This document shows, piece by piece, positions 6,401 to 14,492 of a stretch of DNA of 15,418 bases; position 1 is the stretch's first letter, and each line of letters begins with the position of its first letter. A program made the translations under genes and the position numbers. Under the pieces are notes generated by a model. That model saw only the letters and a list, made by a program, of their open reading frames with translations. It was not told the origin of the DNA and searched no databases. Origin of the DNA: Chloroflexota bacterium (GTDB lineage Bacteria; Chloroflexota; Limnocylindria; Limnocylindrales; CSP1-4); NCBI GenBank assembly GCA_013695255.1, contig JACDAV010000275.1, forward strand, positions 1 to 15,418, read 5' to 3'.

Positions 6401-7039
6401 TCAGCGGCTCCGATCCTGCCAGCTGACCCCGCCGAGCGGCGCGCCGGGCAGGCGCTGCACTCGCTCTCCCGTGCGCTTGTCCACCTGCTCGACACCCCGC
6501 AGGTAGAACCGGTTGACGAGGATCGTCTCGGTCTGCGGGTCGCTCACGGCCCGGTCGCCGAGATAGGCGACCGCTTCGACGACCGGCACGAACATCTCGG
6601 TCGCACGCTCGAGCAGCCGGCTGGGCTCTGCGCCCGGCAGAAGGAGCACGGTGCCGACCACACGGAACGGCGGCACCTCGAGGCCGACGTCGTACGACAC
6701 CCGGTGCACCTGGTGGGCCCCCGTCTCCGTCTCGGACCGGCGCGGCGGCGAGGCCTTGGTGACCACGACCAGGATCAGGTCGTACGGGTCGACGCTCTCG
6801 AGATCCGGTGCAGGCGAGAAGGACGCCGAGCCGTCGATCGGCGCCCACTGGACGTCCACGATCGGGATCGCCTCGCGCTTGTTGAGCACGTCCGAGAGCT
6901 GGCCGGCGGTCTCCATCCGCCCGACCAGGCGCCACTCCTCCGTCAGGGCCTCGAACGGGAGACTTGCCGGCCGCGCGGTGGCTCCGCCACCGGCCGCGGC
7001 GCCGGGGCTGCGGCGGCGGCGGAGGAACTCGAACGGCAC
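6401..7039 (-). CDS. small protein with two tandem similar domains, unknown function (212 aa), downstream of acs
   Basis: The GTG at 7039 lies two bases after the acs stop, with GAGG in the acs 3' end seven bases upstream, so the two genes are translationally linked. The frame runs openly much further upstream, but that part is antisense-like shadow inside acs. After a basic, Gly/Ala-rich start (about 1-26), two segments share a pattern: 36-93 (WRLVGRMETAG, LSDVLNKREAIPIVDVQW, DLILVVV) and 125-186 (FRVVGTVLLLPG, LLERATEMFVPVVEAVAYL, ILVNRFYLRGVEQV). Both look like small all-beta domains with one helix, suggesting an internal duplication. There is no signal peptide, membrane helix or catalytic motif. 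It faintly recalls short DUF6812-like domains, a guess from memory. A role tied to acetate metabolism is inferred only from position. Confidence 0.72.
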   Translation of the reverse strand: MPFEFLRRRRSPGAAAGGGATARPASLPFEALTEEWRLVGRMETAGQLSDVLNKREAIPIVDVQWAPIDGSASFSPAPDLESVDPYDLILVVVTKASPPRRSETETGAHQVHRVSYDVGLEVPPFRVVGTVLLLPGAEPSRLLERATEMFVPVVEAVAYLGDRAVSDPQTETILVNRFYLRGVEQVDKRTGERVQRLPGAPLGGVSWQDRSR

Positions 7040-7041
7040 GG

Positions 7042-9006
<1,965 letters not shown>

Positions 9007-9010
9007 AGGA

Positions 9011-9020
9011 TCCTCTCCTC
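9011..9020 (-). promoter_or_regulatory. strong Shine-Dalgarno site of acs
   Basis: On the - strand the sequence GGAGGAGAGG lies five bases upstream of the GTG at 9006. This supports the GTG start and makes acs unlike the leaderless-looking genes nearby. Confidence 0.65.
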
Positions 9021-9042
9021 CACGTCCGCTGGTCGCCGGGCA

Positions 9043-9048
9043 ATTCTA
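9043..9048 (-). promoter_or_regulatory. possible -10 hexamer TAGAAT of the acs promoter
   Basis: TAGAAT (five of six to TATAAT) lies 36 bases upstream of the acs GTG, leaving a short 5' leader that includes the Shine-Dalgarno site. The expected -35 position is GC-rich and unconvincing, so an activator could be needed. The four 17-bp palindromes lie 89-303 bases further upstream. Confidence 0.4.
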
Positions 9049-9136
9049 CGCGGAGCCGTGAGGCGGGGAACCGGCCGGCCGGACCCAGGCCCGCGGCCCG
9101 GGCTCGCCCCCGACCCAGCCTCCCGGGCTCGTCAGA

Positions 9137-9153
9137 TACCACCCCGCGTGGTA
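9137..9153 (+). repeat. 17-bp palindromic repeat, copy 1
   Basis: TACCACCCCGCGTGGTA: perfect 6-bp arms TACCAC/GTGGTA around a 5-bp centre. Preceded by CTCGTCAGA, a flank shared with copy 4 read on the - strand (CTCGTCAGG). Confidence 0.7.
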
Positions 9154-9241
9154 CGTGCTTGCAAGTCGTCAGCCGCTGCCCGATCGGTGCGAGGGTGCCA
9201 CGCACGAGCACGGGCGGAAACGTCCCGGGACAGGCGTCAGG

Positions 9242-9258
9242 CACCATGTCGGCTGGTA
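9242..9258 (-). repeat. 17-bp palindromic repeat, copy 2
   Basis: On the - strand this is TACCAGCCGACATGGTG. The arms are degenerate but keep TACCA and TGGT with the same spacing. The + strand flank is GGCGTCAGG. Its centre is 105 bp from copy 1, about ten helical turns. Confidence 0.6.
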
Positions 9259-9284
9259 GGTGATAAGTCCGATCCGCCCTGCAC

Positions 9285-9301
9285 TACTACGCGGGGTGGT
9301 A
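9285..9301 (-). repeat. 17-bp palindromic repeat, copy 3
   Basis: On the - strand it reads TACCACCCCGCGTAGTA, identical to copy 1 except for one base in the right arm. It lies 43 bp from copy 2, centre to centre. Confidence 0.7.
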
Positions 9302-9334
9302 AATGGGGACGAATTCGGTCGCGGCGGACTTCAC

Positions 9335-9351
9335 CACCACCCGGGCTGGTA
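9335..9351 (-). repeat. 17-bp palindromic repeat, copy 4
   Basis: On the - strand it reads TACCAGCCCGGGTGGTG, preceded by CTCGTCAGG, and is flanked by GGACTT and AAGTCC in inverted orientation. It lies 50 bp from copy 3, centre to centre, and 61 bp from the mscS stop. Confidence 0.65.
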
Positions 9352-9411
9352 CCTGACGAGAAGTCCCCGACCCGGGAACCCGCGAGTCGAGAAGTCCACG
9401 GGCCAAGTCCG

Positions 9412-10344
9412 CTACGGGTCGAGAAGGGCGCCGGGCGCATCCTCCGCCGGCCCCACGATCGCCTCCGGCGGGCGCGGGCCCGGGCCGTCCGGATCGCGGG
9501 CCAGCACGACTCGTTGGGGCCTCGGGATCTCGATGCCGTGCTCCGTGAAGGCCGCCAGCAACCGCTTGCGCAGCTCACCGCCCGCGGCCCACTGGTCGAG
9601 CGCCCGGACGGAGCCGAGGATCTTGAGCGTGATTCCGTATTCGGCGAGCGCCTCGACCCGGTCGACCCGGGGCGCCTCGAGCACCCGGCGCTTCCAGACG
9701 GGGTCGGCGGCCATTCCCTCGCCCACCGCGTCGACGACGCCGATCGCGCGGTCGAGGTCCGTGCCGTACGCGATCGTGACATCCTGGTTGATCCGGGCCC
9801 ACGTCCGGGTCCGGTTCGAGGCGACCTTGATCTCGCCATTGGGAACCGTGTGCACGACGCCGTCGAGGTCCCGGAGCGTCGTGCGCCGGAGCGTCAGGTC
9901 CTCGACCGCGCCTGTGACCCCGGCGATCGAGACCACGTCACCGATCGAGAACTGGTTCTCCATCAGGATCAGCGCTCCGTTGAAGTAATCGCGGACCAGG
10001 CTCTGCGCGCCGAACCCGACCGCGATGCCGACCACGCCCAGCCCGGCCACGGCCGGACCGATCTCGAAGTCCAGCTTGCCGAGCACCATCAGCGTTGCGA
10101 TCATGACCACGAACGCCTGGAGAACGCGGCTGCCGAGCGTCTCGATCGTGTCCGTGCGCTTCTGGATCTCCAGCGCGGACAGCTCCTGGGCCGTGCCCTC
10201 GGCCGTCTCGCGATCGAACAGCGTCTTGACGATGCCCCGGACGAACAGGCGCACGCCGCGAAGGGCGAGCAGGGCGAGGACGACGATCACGAAGATGGGC
10301 AGGATCGTCTCGACCACGACCGGTGGCAGGTTCTGGAGCCGCAT
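9412..10344 (-). CDS. MscS-family small-conductance mechanosensitive channel (310 aa)
   Basis: A membrane channel that opens under turgor stress and releases solutes during osmotic downshock. Three hydrophobic helices are visible: about 10-32, 72-90 and 97-123. The last is the pore helix with the Gly/Ala-rich packing pattern GLGVVGIAVGFGAQSLVRDYFNG. ENQFSIGDVV (about 129-138), the start of the MscS beta domain, follows, then VHTVPNGEI and an alpha/beta C-terminal domain ending near residue 285. The last 25 residues are a Pro/Gly/Asp-rich tail. Length matches MscS-like channels with three helices. ATG at 10344 is supported by TACGCT seven bases upstream, as for the other apparently leaderless genes. 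The gene is followed by the palindrome-rich gap before acs. Confidence 0.93.
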   Translation of the reverse strand: MRLQNLPPVVVETILPIFVIVVLALLALRGVRLFVRGIVKTLFDRETAEGTAQELSALEIQKRTDTIETLGSRVLQAFVVMIATLMVLGKLDFEIGPAVAGLGVVGIAVGFGAQSLVRDYFNGALILMENQFSIGDVVSIAGVTGAVEDLTLRRTTLRDLDGVVHTVPNGEIKVASNRTRTWARINQDVTIAYGTDLDRAIGVVDAVGEGMAADPVWKRRVLEAPRVDRVEALAEYGITLKILGSVRALDQWAAGGELRKRLLAAFTEHGIEIPRPQRVVLARDPDGPGPRPPEAIVGPAEDAPGALLDP

Positions 10345-10351
10345 GGCCGTT

Positions 10352-10357
10352 AGCGTA
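10352..10357 (-). promoter_or_regulatory. -10 hexamer TACGCT, probable leaderless promoter of the MscS gene
   Basis: TACGCT on the - strand is seven bases from the ATG at 10344. There is no Shine-Dalgarno sequence between them (AACGGCC). The pattern matches moaA. Confidence 0.4.
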
Positions 10358-10519
10358 GCGGCGAGGCGCGCGCGGGCGCTTGACGGCGACGGACCGCGAG
10401 GCCGGTCCAGGCTTCCGCTTGTTGGTGCCGTCTACGCACCCGGTTCGTGTTGGCCTCCGTTTCCTGCCGTCCGAACGGCGGGCGAGCCAGCGGGAGCACG
10501 GATCGGGAGGGCTCGGATC

Positions 10520-10942
10520 CTAGAGCGGGCGACAGATGGCGCTACCACGCATCAGGTGCGTAGGTGATCCCCGGAGCGTGGGCGGCCCTACCTCACGCTG
10601 AATCAGCCCCGTGGAGCTTGCCGCGGGCCCGGCGTCGAGGACCGCGTCCAGCGACCACGCGAATGCGTCGAGGACCCGGTCCACCGTGTCCCCCTCAGCG
10701 TGCGCCTCGCAGATGAACCACGGCTCGCGGCTGTCCGGCTCGGGCATCGCGCCACGGAGCTGCATGCCGACCGCGATGGCTTCGTAGAGCTCGCGATGGG
10801 TCGTCGCCCAGTCGCGGTACTCGGACGGGACCCGGTCCGTGAACATGATTCCGAACATCGAGGGGTGGCCGTGGTACTGGCCCTCAAACTTGACGATCCG
10901 GTCGCGCCCGGTCCAGGCGCGGGCGATGCGCATGGCGTGCAT
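10520..10942 (-). pseudogene. remnant of a class III (glutamate-1-semialdehyde aminomutase-like) aminotransferase, with N-terminal and internal deletions
   Basis: The 140-residue frame joins two distant pieces of a PLP-dependent class III aminotransferase. Residues 1-26 (MHAMRIARAWTGRDRIVKF then EGQYHGH) match the family's segment after the NSGTEA cofactor motif. Directly after comes PSMFGIMFTDRV and the C-terminal domain (EPWFICEAHAEGDTVDRVLDAF). The middle, including the PLP-binding lysine, is absent, and so is everything before the first piece: only about 70 bp separate this frame from the PhoX-like gene. The join falls at a His-codon context (GGCCAC, 10865-10870 on +) that both original sites would share (YHGH-H and GH-PSMFG), so a microhomology deletion is likely. 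The tail after about residue 103 has no family character. No activity is expected. Confidence 0.75.
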
Positions 10943-10973
10943 CGTCGGACGTGGAGCGCTTGCAGGACATGGA

Positions 10974-11000
10974 AGAGCCCCGGCGCGCGGCCGGGGCTCT
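10974..11000 (-). terminator. intrinsic terminator-like hairpin downstream of the PhoX-like gene
   Basis: Perfect 11-bp stem AGAGCCCCGGC / GCCGGGGCTCT with a 5-base loop, starting 17 bases after the stop at 11017. On the - strand it is followed by TCCATG, so the U-tract is only the end of the stem plus one or two bases. It sits between the PhoX-like gene and the aminotransferase remnant. Confidence 0.7.
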
Positions 11001-11016
11001 CGTGAAGCGACGGAGG

Positions 11017-12636
11017 TCAGGCGCCCGGAATCTTCACCCGGAGCAGCTGGCCGCCCTCCCGCTCGAAGACAACCGGCGTTGGCCCCAGGTTGCCGTTCAT
11101 CGACTCGATGATCAGGGTCGCCGCCTGGACGTCCAGCAGGAACCAGCCGGGTCCCCAGATGGAGGAGGCATCGATGATGCCGCTCGATTCCCAGGCACCC
11201 GCCCTGGCCTTGCCGGCCGTGTCGACGTCGTAGCCGACCTGCTCGTCAAGCGACTGATCCACTTCCAGGACCGGCGCCATGCTCCCGGTTCGAAGGTCGT
11301 ACCGCCAGACCCGGGCGTTGGGCCCGCCGCCGACGGCGAACTGGTTATGGCTGCCGGGATCCTCCTGGATGAGGAGGCTGTTGGCCGTGGTCTCCAGGTT
11401 GTCCGGCTGGTGCAGGGCCGCCGGATTGCCGGCGCCAAGCGGATCTGCGTCGACCAGGATCGACAGGCTGTCGACCTCGCGCGGGTTCTCCGCGTCGAGC
11501 ACCATCCTGAAGATCCGCCCGTTGGGGAAGGATCCCATGGTGCCGGACGGGCCACGCTTCAGCCGGCCCGTGGTCGGGTCCGGGATGGCCCGTGGCTCGC
11601 CCGTGTCCGCGAAGTAGACGACGTGCGGATCGTTTCGATCGTAGGCCAGATCCTCGATCCGGATGAACTGGAAGACGTTGTTGGCGTTGGACCACGTCTC
11701 CAGGGCCGTCTGGTCGCCCACCGCGACGGCCCGCGGCACCGGGATGAACTCGCCGGAGACGCTCTCGCTGCCCGTCAGGTCGCCGTAGTCGTTGGTCGCG
11801 GGATCGTCCGAGACGAAGGCGTACAGGGTGCCCTCGTCGTTCCACACCGCGTCCGTGTCCGGGGCGATGTAGCTGTACAGCTGCGAGGCCGGGGCGCTGA
11901 ACGTGTCGTCCCCAGACAGCACGACGAGCTCGTCATAGCCGGGCACCGGAACGCTGTTCTCGTGGTTGTGGCGGCCCATGCCGTAGATCGACCGATACTC
12001 ACCACTCTTGATATCCAGGGCCACGACGACGCCTGCCTGCTCCGGCTGTGAGCCGTAGGGCGCGCCGGCCGGCCACGCCTGGCCCTCCCGGTTGACCACG
12101 TCCGTGGCCTCCTCGTTGGTGAACAGGATCCGGCGATCGAAGCCCTGCTCAGGGCCGGCCAGGAAGTTCGAGCAGAACCGCTGGTAATTGGCTTCGCTCG
12201 GGATGACGTCCGACCCGCTCATGACCCCGCCGGAATGCTGGTTGATCGCCAGCCGGTCCACGTGGGAGTTGGAGAAGTCGGTCAGGGCGACCGGGACGGC
12301 CGGTGGGACCGGGAACGGGACGAGCGACGTCTCGTGGTTGACGTACAGGTCCGCCCGGCCGCGGCCGCTCCTGGTAAACGCGATACCGTCCGGGATCGCG
12401 TCGAACATGAAGCCGCTGTTGAGCCGGTCTCCAACCGAGATGATCGGATCGATGACGACGCCCGCCGGGGCTGCCGAGCCGGGCTTGATCATCGGCGCGA
12501 CGGACGTCTTGAACCCGGCCTTGCCCTGGCCACCGGGCGCCGCGACCGCCGACCCGGCGACCGTGATCAACAGGATCGAGGCAGTGGCGACAGCCACCGC
12601 ACCTCGTGTGTGCGCGAATCCGCGGGTTACGGTCAT
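11017..12636 (-). CDS. secreted PhoX/DUF839-type protein, putative phosphatase or esterase (539 aa)
   Basis: An exported protein of the PhoX-like beta-propeller family, whose characterised members are Ca/Fe-dependent alkaline phosphatases. A Sec-type signal peptide is clear: MTVTRGFAHTRG, a hydrophobic core AVAVATASILLITVAG, and SAVAA before PGG (cleavage near 32-33). Family-like blocks follow: GIAFTRSG, LYVNHETS, ILFTNEEATD, YGMGRHNHENS, RIEDLAYDRNDPHVVYFADTGE, HQPDNLETTANSLLIQEDPGS and GIIDASSIWGPGWFLLDVQA. I chose ATG at 12636 because it begins the signal peptide and has GGAGGAGG just upstream; 23 more in-frame residues upstream add nothing. PhoX enzymes usually carry Tat signals, but here there is no twin arginine. 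The substrate is not determined; the phosphatase label is by family only. Confidence 0.85.
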   Translation of the reverse strand: MTVTRGFAHTRGAVAVATASILLITVAGSAVAAPGGQGKAGFKTSVAPMIKPGSAAPAGVVIDPIISVGDRLNSGFMFDAIPDGIAFTRSGRGRADLYVNHETSLVPFPVPPAVPVALTDFSNSHVDRLAINQHSGGVMSGSDVIPSEANYQRFCSNFLAGPEQGFDRRILFTNEEATDVVNREGQAWPAGAPYGSQPEQAGVVVALDIKSGEYRSIYGMGRHNHENSVPVPGYDELVVLSGDDTFSAPASQLYSYIAPDTDAVWNDEGTLYAFVSDDPATNDYGDLTGSESVSGEFIPVPRAVAVGDQTALETWSNANNVFQFIRIEDLAYDRNDPHVVYFADTGEPRAIPDPTTGRLKRGPSGTMGSFPNGRIFRMVLDAENPREVDSLSILVDADPLGAGNPAALHQPDNLETTANSLLIQEDPGSHNQFAVGGGPNARVWRYDLRTGSMAPVLEVDQSLDEQVGYDVDTAGKARAGAWESSGIIDASSIWGPGWFLLDVQAATLIIESMNGNLGPTPVVFEREGGQLLRVKIPGA

Positions 12637-12638
12637 GG

Positions 12639-12646
12639 CCTCCTCC
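12639..12646 (-). promoter_or_regulatory. Shine-Dalgarno site deciding the PhoX-like start
   Basis: GGAGGAGG lies two bases (CC) before the ATG at 12636, with its leading GGAGG five bases from it. This start places the signal peptide exactly at the N-terminus. Confidence 0.6.
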
Positions 12647-12681
12647 GGTTCGGTTCCAGGGTCACCGGGATGCGGAGGGCC

Positions 12682-12710
12682 ATCGTGCGCCTGACGCGCG
12701 CTCACGACAA
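12682..12710 (-). promoter_or_regulatory. possible promoter of the PhoX-like gene
   Basis: On the - strand TTGTCG (12705-12710) and CACGAT (12682-12687) are separated by 17 bases, 45 bases before the ATG. Both hexamers are imperfect (four and three of six). The site lies between the hairpin that ends the DUF885 gene and the PhoX-like start, where a promoter is expected. Confidence 0.35.
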
Positions 12711-12712
12711 GT

Positions 12713-12743
12713 CCGGCCTGACGATCTCGCGAGATCAGGCCGG
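12713..12743 (-). terminator. GC-rich hairpin overlapping the end of the DUF885 gene
   Basis: Arms CCGGCCTGA (12713-12721) and TCAGGCCGG (12735-12743) are perfectly complementary, with a 13-base loop containing the palindrome TCTCGCGAGA. The DUF885 stop codon (12735-12737) is inside the stem. No U-run follows on the - strand (ACTTGTCG), so it may be a weak or factor-assisted terminator, or an mRNA 3'-end stabiliser. Confidence 0.55.
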
Positions 12744-14417
12744 TGTGGCGAGCCAGTTCGGCAGCTCGCGCGTGAGGGTGGCCAGGGGCAGAGACCCGTG
12801 GCCGAGCACGGCGTCGTGGAAGGCCCGCAGATCGAACGCCGATCCATCGCGGGCGCTCAGCTCCGCTCGCAGCTTCTCGATCGCCCGCTGCCCGATCTTG
12901 TAGGTCAGGGCCTGGCCCGGCCAGCAGATGTACCGGTCCGTCTCGATGGCCGCATCGGTCGCGGTGAGGCCGGCGTCGAGGAGCGTGTCGACCGACTGCT
13001 GGCGGGTCCAGCGAAGCGCGTGCAGCCCCGTGTCGACGACGAGCCGGGCGGCACGCCAGGCCATCGCGTCGAGCATGCCGAACCGTTCCGCCTCATCGCG
13101 GAAGAGACCCATCTCGTCGGCCAGCTTCTCGCTGTAGAGGCCCCAGCCCTCGACGTAGGCGCCGCCGACCATCCGGGCGCCGAGACGCCGGAACGTGTTG
13201 AGGTCCGGGTTCTCCATCTCGAGCGCGATCTGGAAGTGGTGGCCGGGAACGGCCTCGTGATAGGTCGTCGTGGCCAGCTTCGAGTACGTGCGGGACGGCA
13301 GGTCGTAGGCGTTGACGTAGTAGATGCCCTGCCGCGAGCCATCGATGGCCGGCGGAAAGTAGTACGCGAATGGCGAGTCGCGCTCCTTGAACTCCTCGAC
13401 CGGGCGGACTTCGCAGCCGGCCCTGGGCAGCCGCCCGAAGAACCGCGGAGCGAGCGCCAGGCCACGCTCGATGTCCTCGGTGGCCCGGTCCACCAGGGCC
13501 TGGCGCGAGGCCGGGATGTTGTCGGGATCGCCGGCCAGCGAAGCCCGGTACGCCCGGGTGTCCGATCCGAACCCGGCCGCCGTGGCGATCTCGACCCGCT
13601 GTGCCTCGATCTCGCGCAGCTCCTCGAGCCCGATCTCGTGCACCTCCTGCGGATCCAGCTCGAGCGTCGTCCAGGCGCGGATGGCCGTCCGGTAGAGCGC
13701 CTCGCCGTTGGGTGCTGACCACAGGCCCGGCTCTTCCCGCGTCGCAGCCAGGTACGGTCCGCGCAACGCCTCGAGGAACCGCTGGTCCGCGGGATAGACG
13801 TGCTCGCGAACGGCGTCGCGAACGCGCTCGCGGTCCTCGTCGCTGGCGACGGTGGACATGGCCGGGACGACGGCCTCCTCGATCGGCACGGCCAGCAGCC
13901 GGTCGAGCTGGGCGATCGTCCGCTCGGCCACGATCCGGGGAGCCGTGAGACCGCTCTGCAGGCCGTCCTGCAGGATCTGGGTGTTGGCGGCCATGTAGGC
14001 CGGGTAGGCGGCCAGCCTCGCGAGCAGCTTGTCCAGTGCCTCGGGCGTCCTCGCGGGCTGGAACTGAACGAGCTGCGGGAGCAGCGTCTGGGGGCCCGCC
14101 ATCTGGTCGACCACCCGCAGCTGGTGGATCCGCTGGTCGTCCTCCTCGATCCCGAGGTCGCCGATCACGATCAGCATGTCGCGAGTGATCCGGTCCTCGA
14201 CCGGCAGCCCCTGCGCGTCGATCGCCTGCGCTGCCGCGCGGGTGCGCTCGAACAGCTCGCGGAGGCGCGCCCGACCCTCGGGACCCGGGTCGTCCAGCCG
14301 GTCGGCGTAGCGCTCGTCGCCGTACTGCGTGGCGAGGGTCGGTTGCAGCTCCAGCAGCGACTCCCAGAAGCCGTCGGCGAGCGCGTTGATCGGCGTCGAG
14401 GGATCGACCTGGCTCAC
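12735..14417 (-). CDS. DUF885 family zinc-peptidase-like protein (560 aa)
   Basis: Members are helical metallopeptidase-like proteins of the gluzincin type. The family motif is TTYHEAVPGHHFQIALE, with HEAVPGHH at about residues 387-394. The downstream glutamate segment YVEGWGLYSEKLADEMGLF (Glu about 423) would complete the zinc site. Other family blocks are PAYMAANTQILQDGLQSGL, YYVNAYDLPSRTYSKL and YICWPGQALTYKIGQRAIEKLR. Length is normal. There is no signal peptide, so the protein is probably cytoplasmic. I chose GTG at 14417 because GGAGGG lies six bases upstream; an in-frame start at 14459 would add 14 residues and no motif. The true substrate is unknown; peptide hydrolysis is inferred from the motif. 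The gene ends inside a terminator-like hairpin. Confidence 0.9.
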   Translation of the reverse strand: MSQVDPSTPINALADGFWESLLELQPTLATQYGDERYADRLDDPGPEGRARLRELFERTRAAAQAIDAQGLPVEDRITRDMLIVIGDLGIEEDDQRIHQLRVVDQMAGPQTLLPQLVQFQPARTPEALDKLLARLAAYPAYMAANTQILQDGLQSGLTAPRIVAERTIAQLDRLLAVPIEEAVVPAMSTVASDEDRERVRDAVREHVYPADQRFLEALRGPYLAATREEPGLWSAPNGEALYRTAIRAWTTLELDPQEVHEIGLEELREIEAQRVEIATAAGFGSDTRAYRASLAGDPDNIPASRQALVDRATEDIERGLALAPRFFGRLPRAGCEVRPVEEFKERDSPFAYYFPPAIDGSRQGIYYVNAYDLPSRTYSKLATTTYHEAVPGHHFQIALEMENPDLNTFRRLGARMVGGAYVEGWGLYSEKLADEMGLFRDEAERFGMLDAMAWRAARLVVDTGLHALRWTRQQSVDTLLDAGLTATDAAIETDRYICWPGQALTYKIGQRAIEKLRAELSARDGSAFDLRAFHDAVLGHGSLPLATLTRELPNWLATPA

Positions 14418-14423
14418 AGCGGG

Positions 14424-14429
14424 CCCTCC
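14424..14429 (-). promoter_or_regulatory. Shine-Dalgarno site deciding the DUF885 start
   Basis: GGAGGG on the - strand, six bases before the GTG at 14417. It favours this start over the in-frame one at 14459. Confidence 0.55.
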
Positions 14430-14492
14430 ATGGCGCACCCGCTTCCCGCCGACGGGCACCGACGGCGATGCGGGCGGCGTGTGGCGGACAGG

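Larger units (their letters stand above)
9007..9411. other. 405-bp gene-free gap between mscS and acs
   Basis: No credible protein gene is seen. The gap holds the acs ribosome-binding site and possible -10 next to acs, then four copies of a 17-bp palindrome between 9137 and 9351. It also has five AAGTCC words in both orientations and a direct repeat CGAGAAGTCCNCG (9357-9369 and 9388-9400). A long-range stem is possible between 9259-9271 (GGTGATAAGTCCG) and 9325-9335 (CGGACTTCACC). A hairpin GTGCG/CGCAC lies at 9187-9205. Confidence 0.75.

Noticed and set aside
9007..9411. A CRISPR array or transposon end in the palindrome-rich gap.
   Set aside because: Copies are unequally spaced, in mixed orientation and degenerate, with no spacer-length regularity, cas genes, transposase or target-site duplication.
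10345..10519. A small gene or RNA between mscS and the aminotransferase relic.
   Set aside because: 175 bp with no supported start, motif or strong hairpin beyond a short GCCGT/ACGGC stem, plus the mscS promoter-like hexamer.
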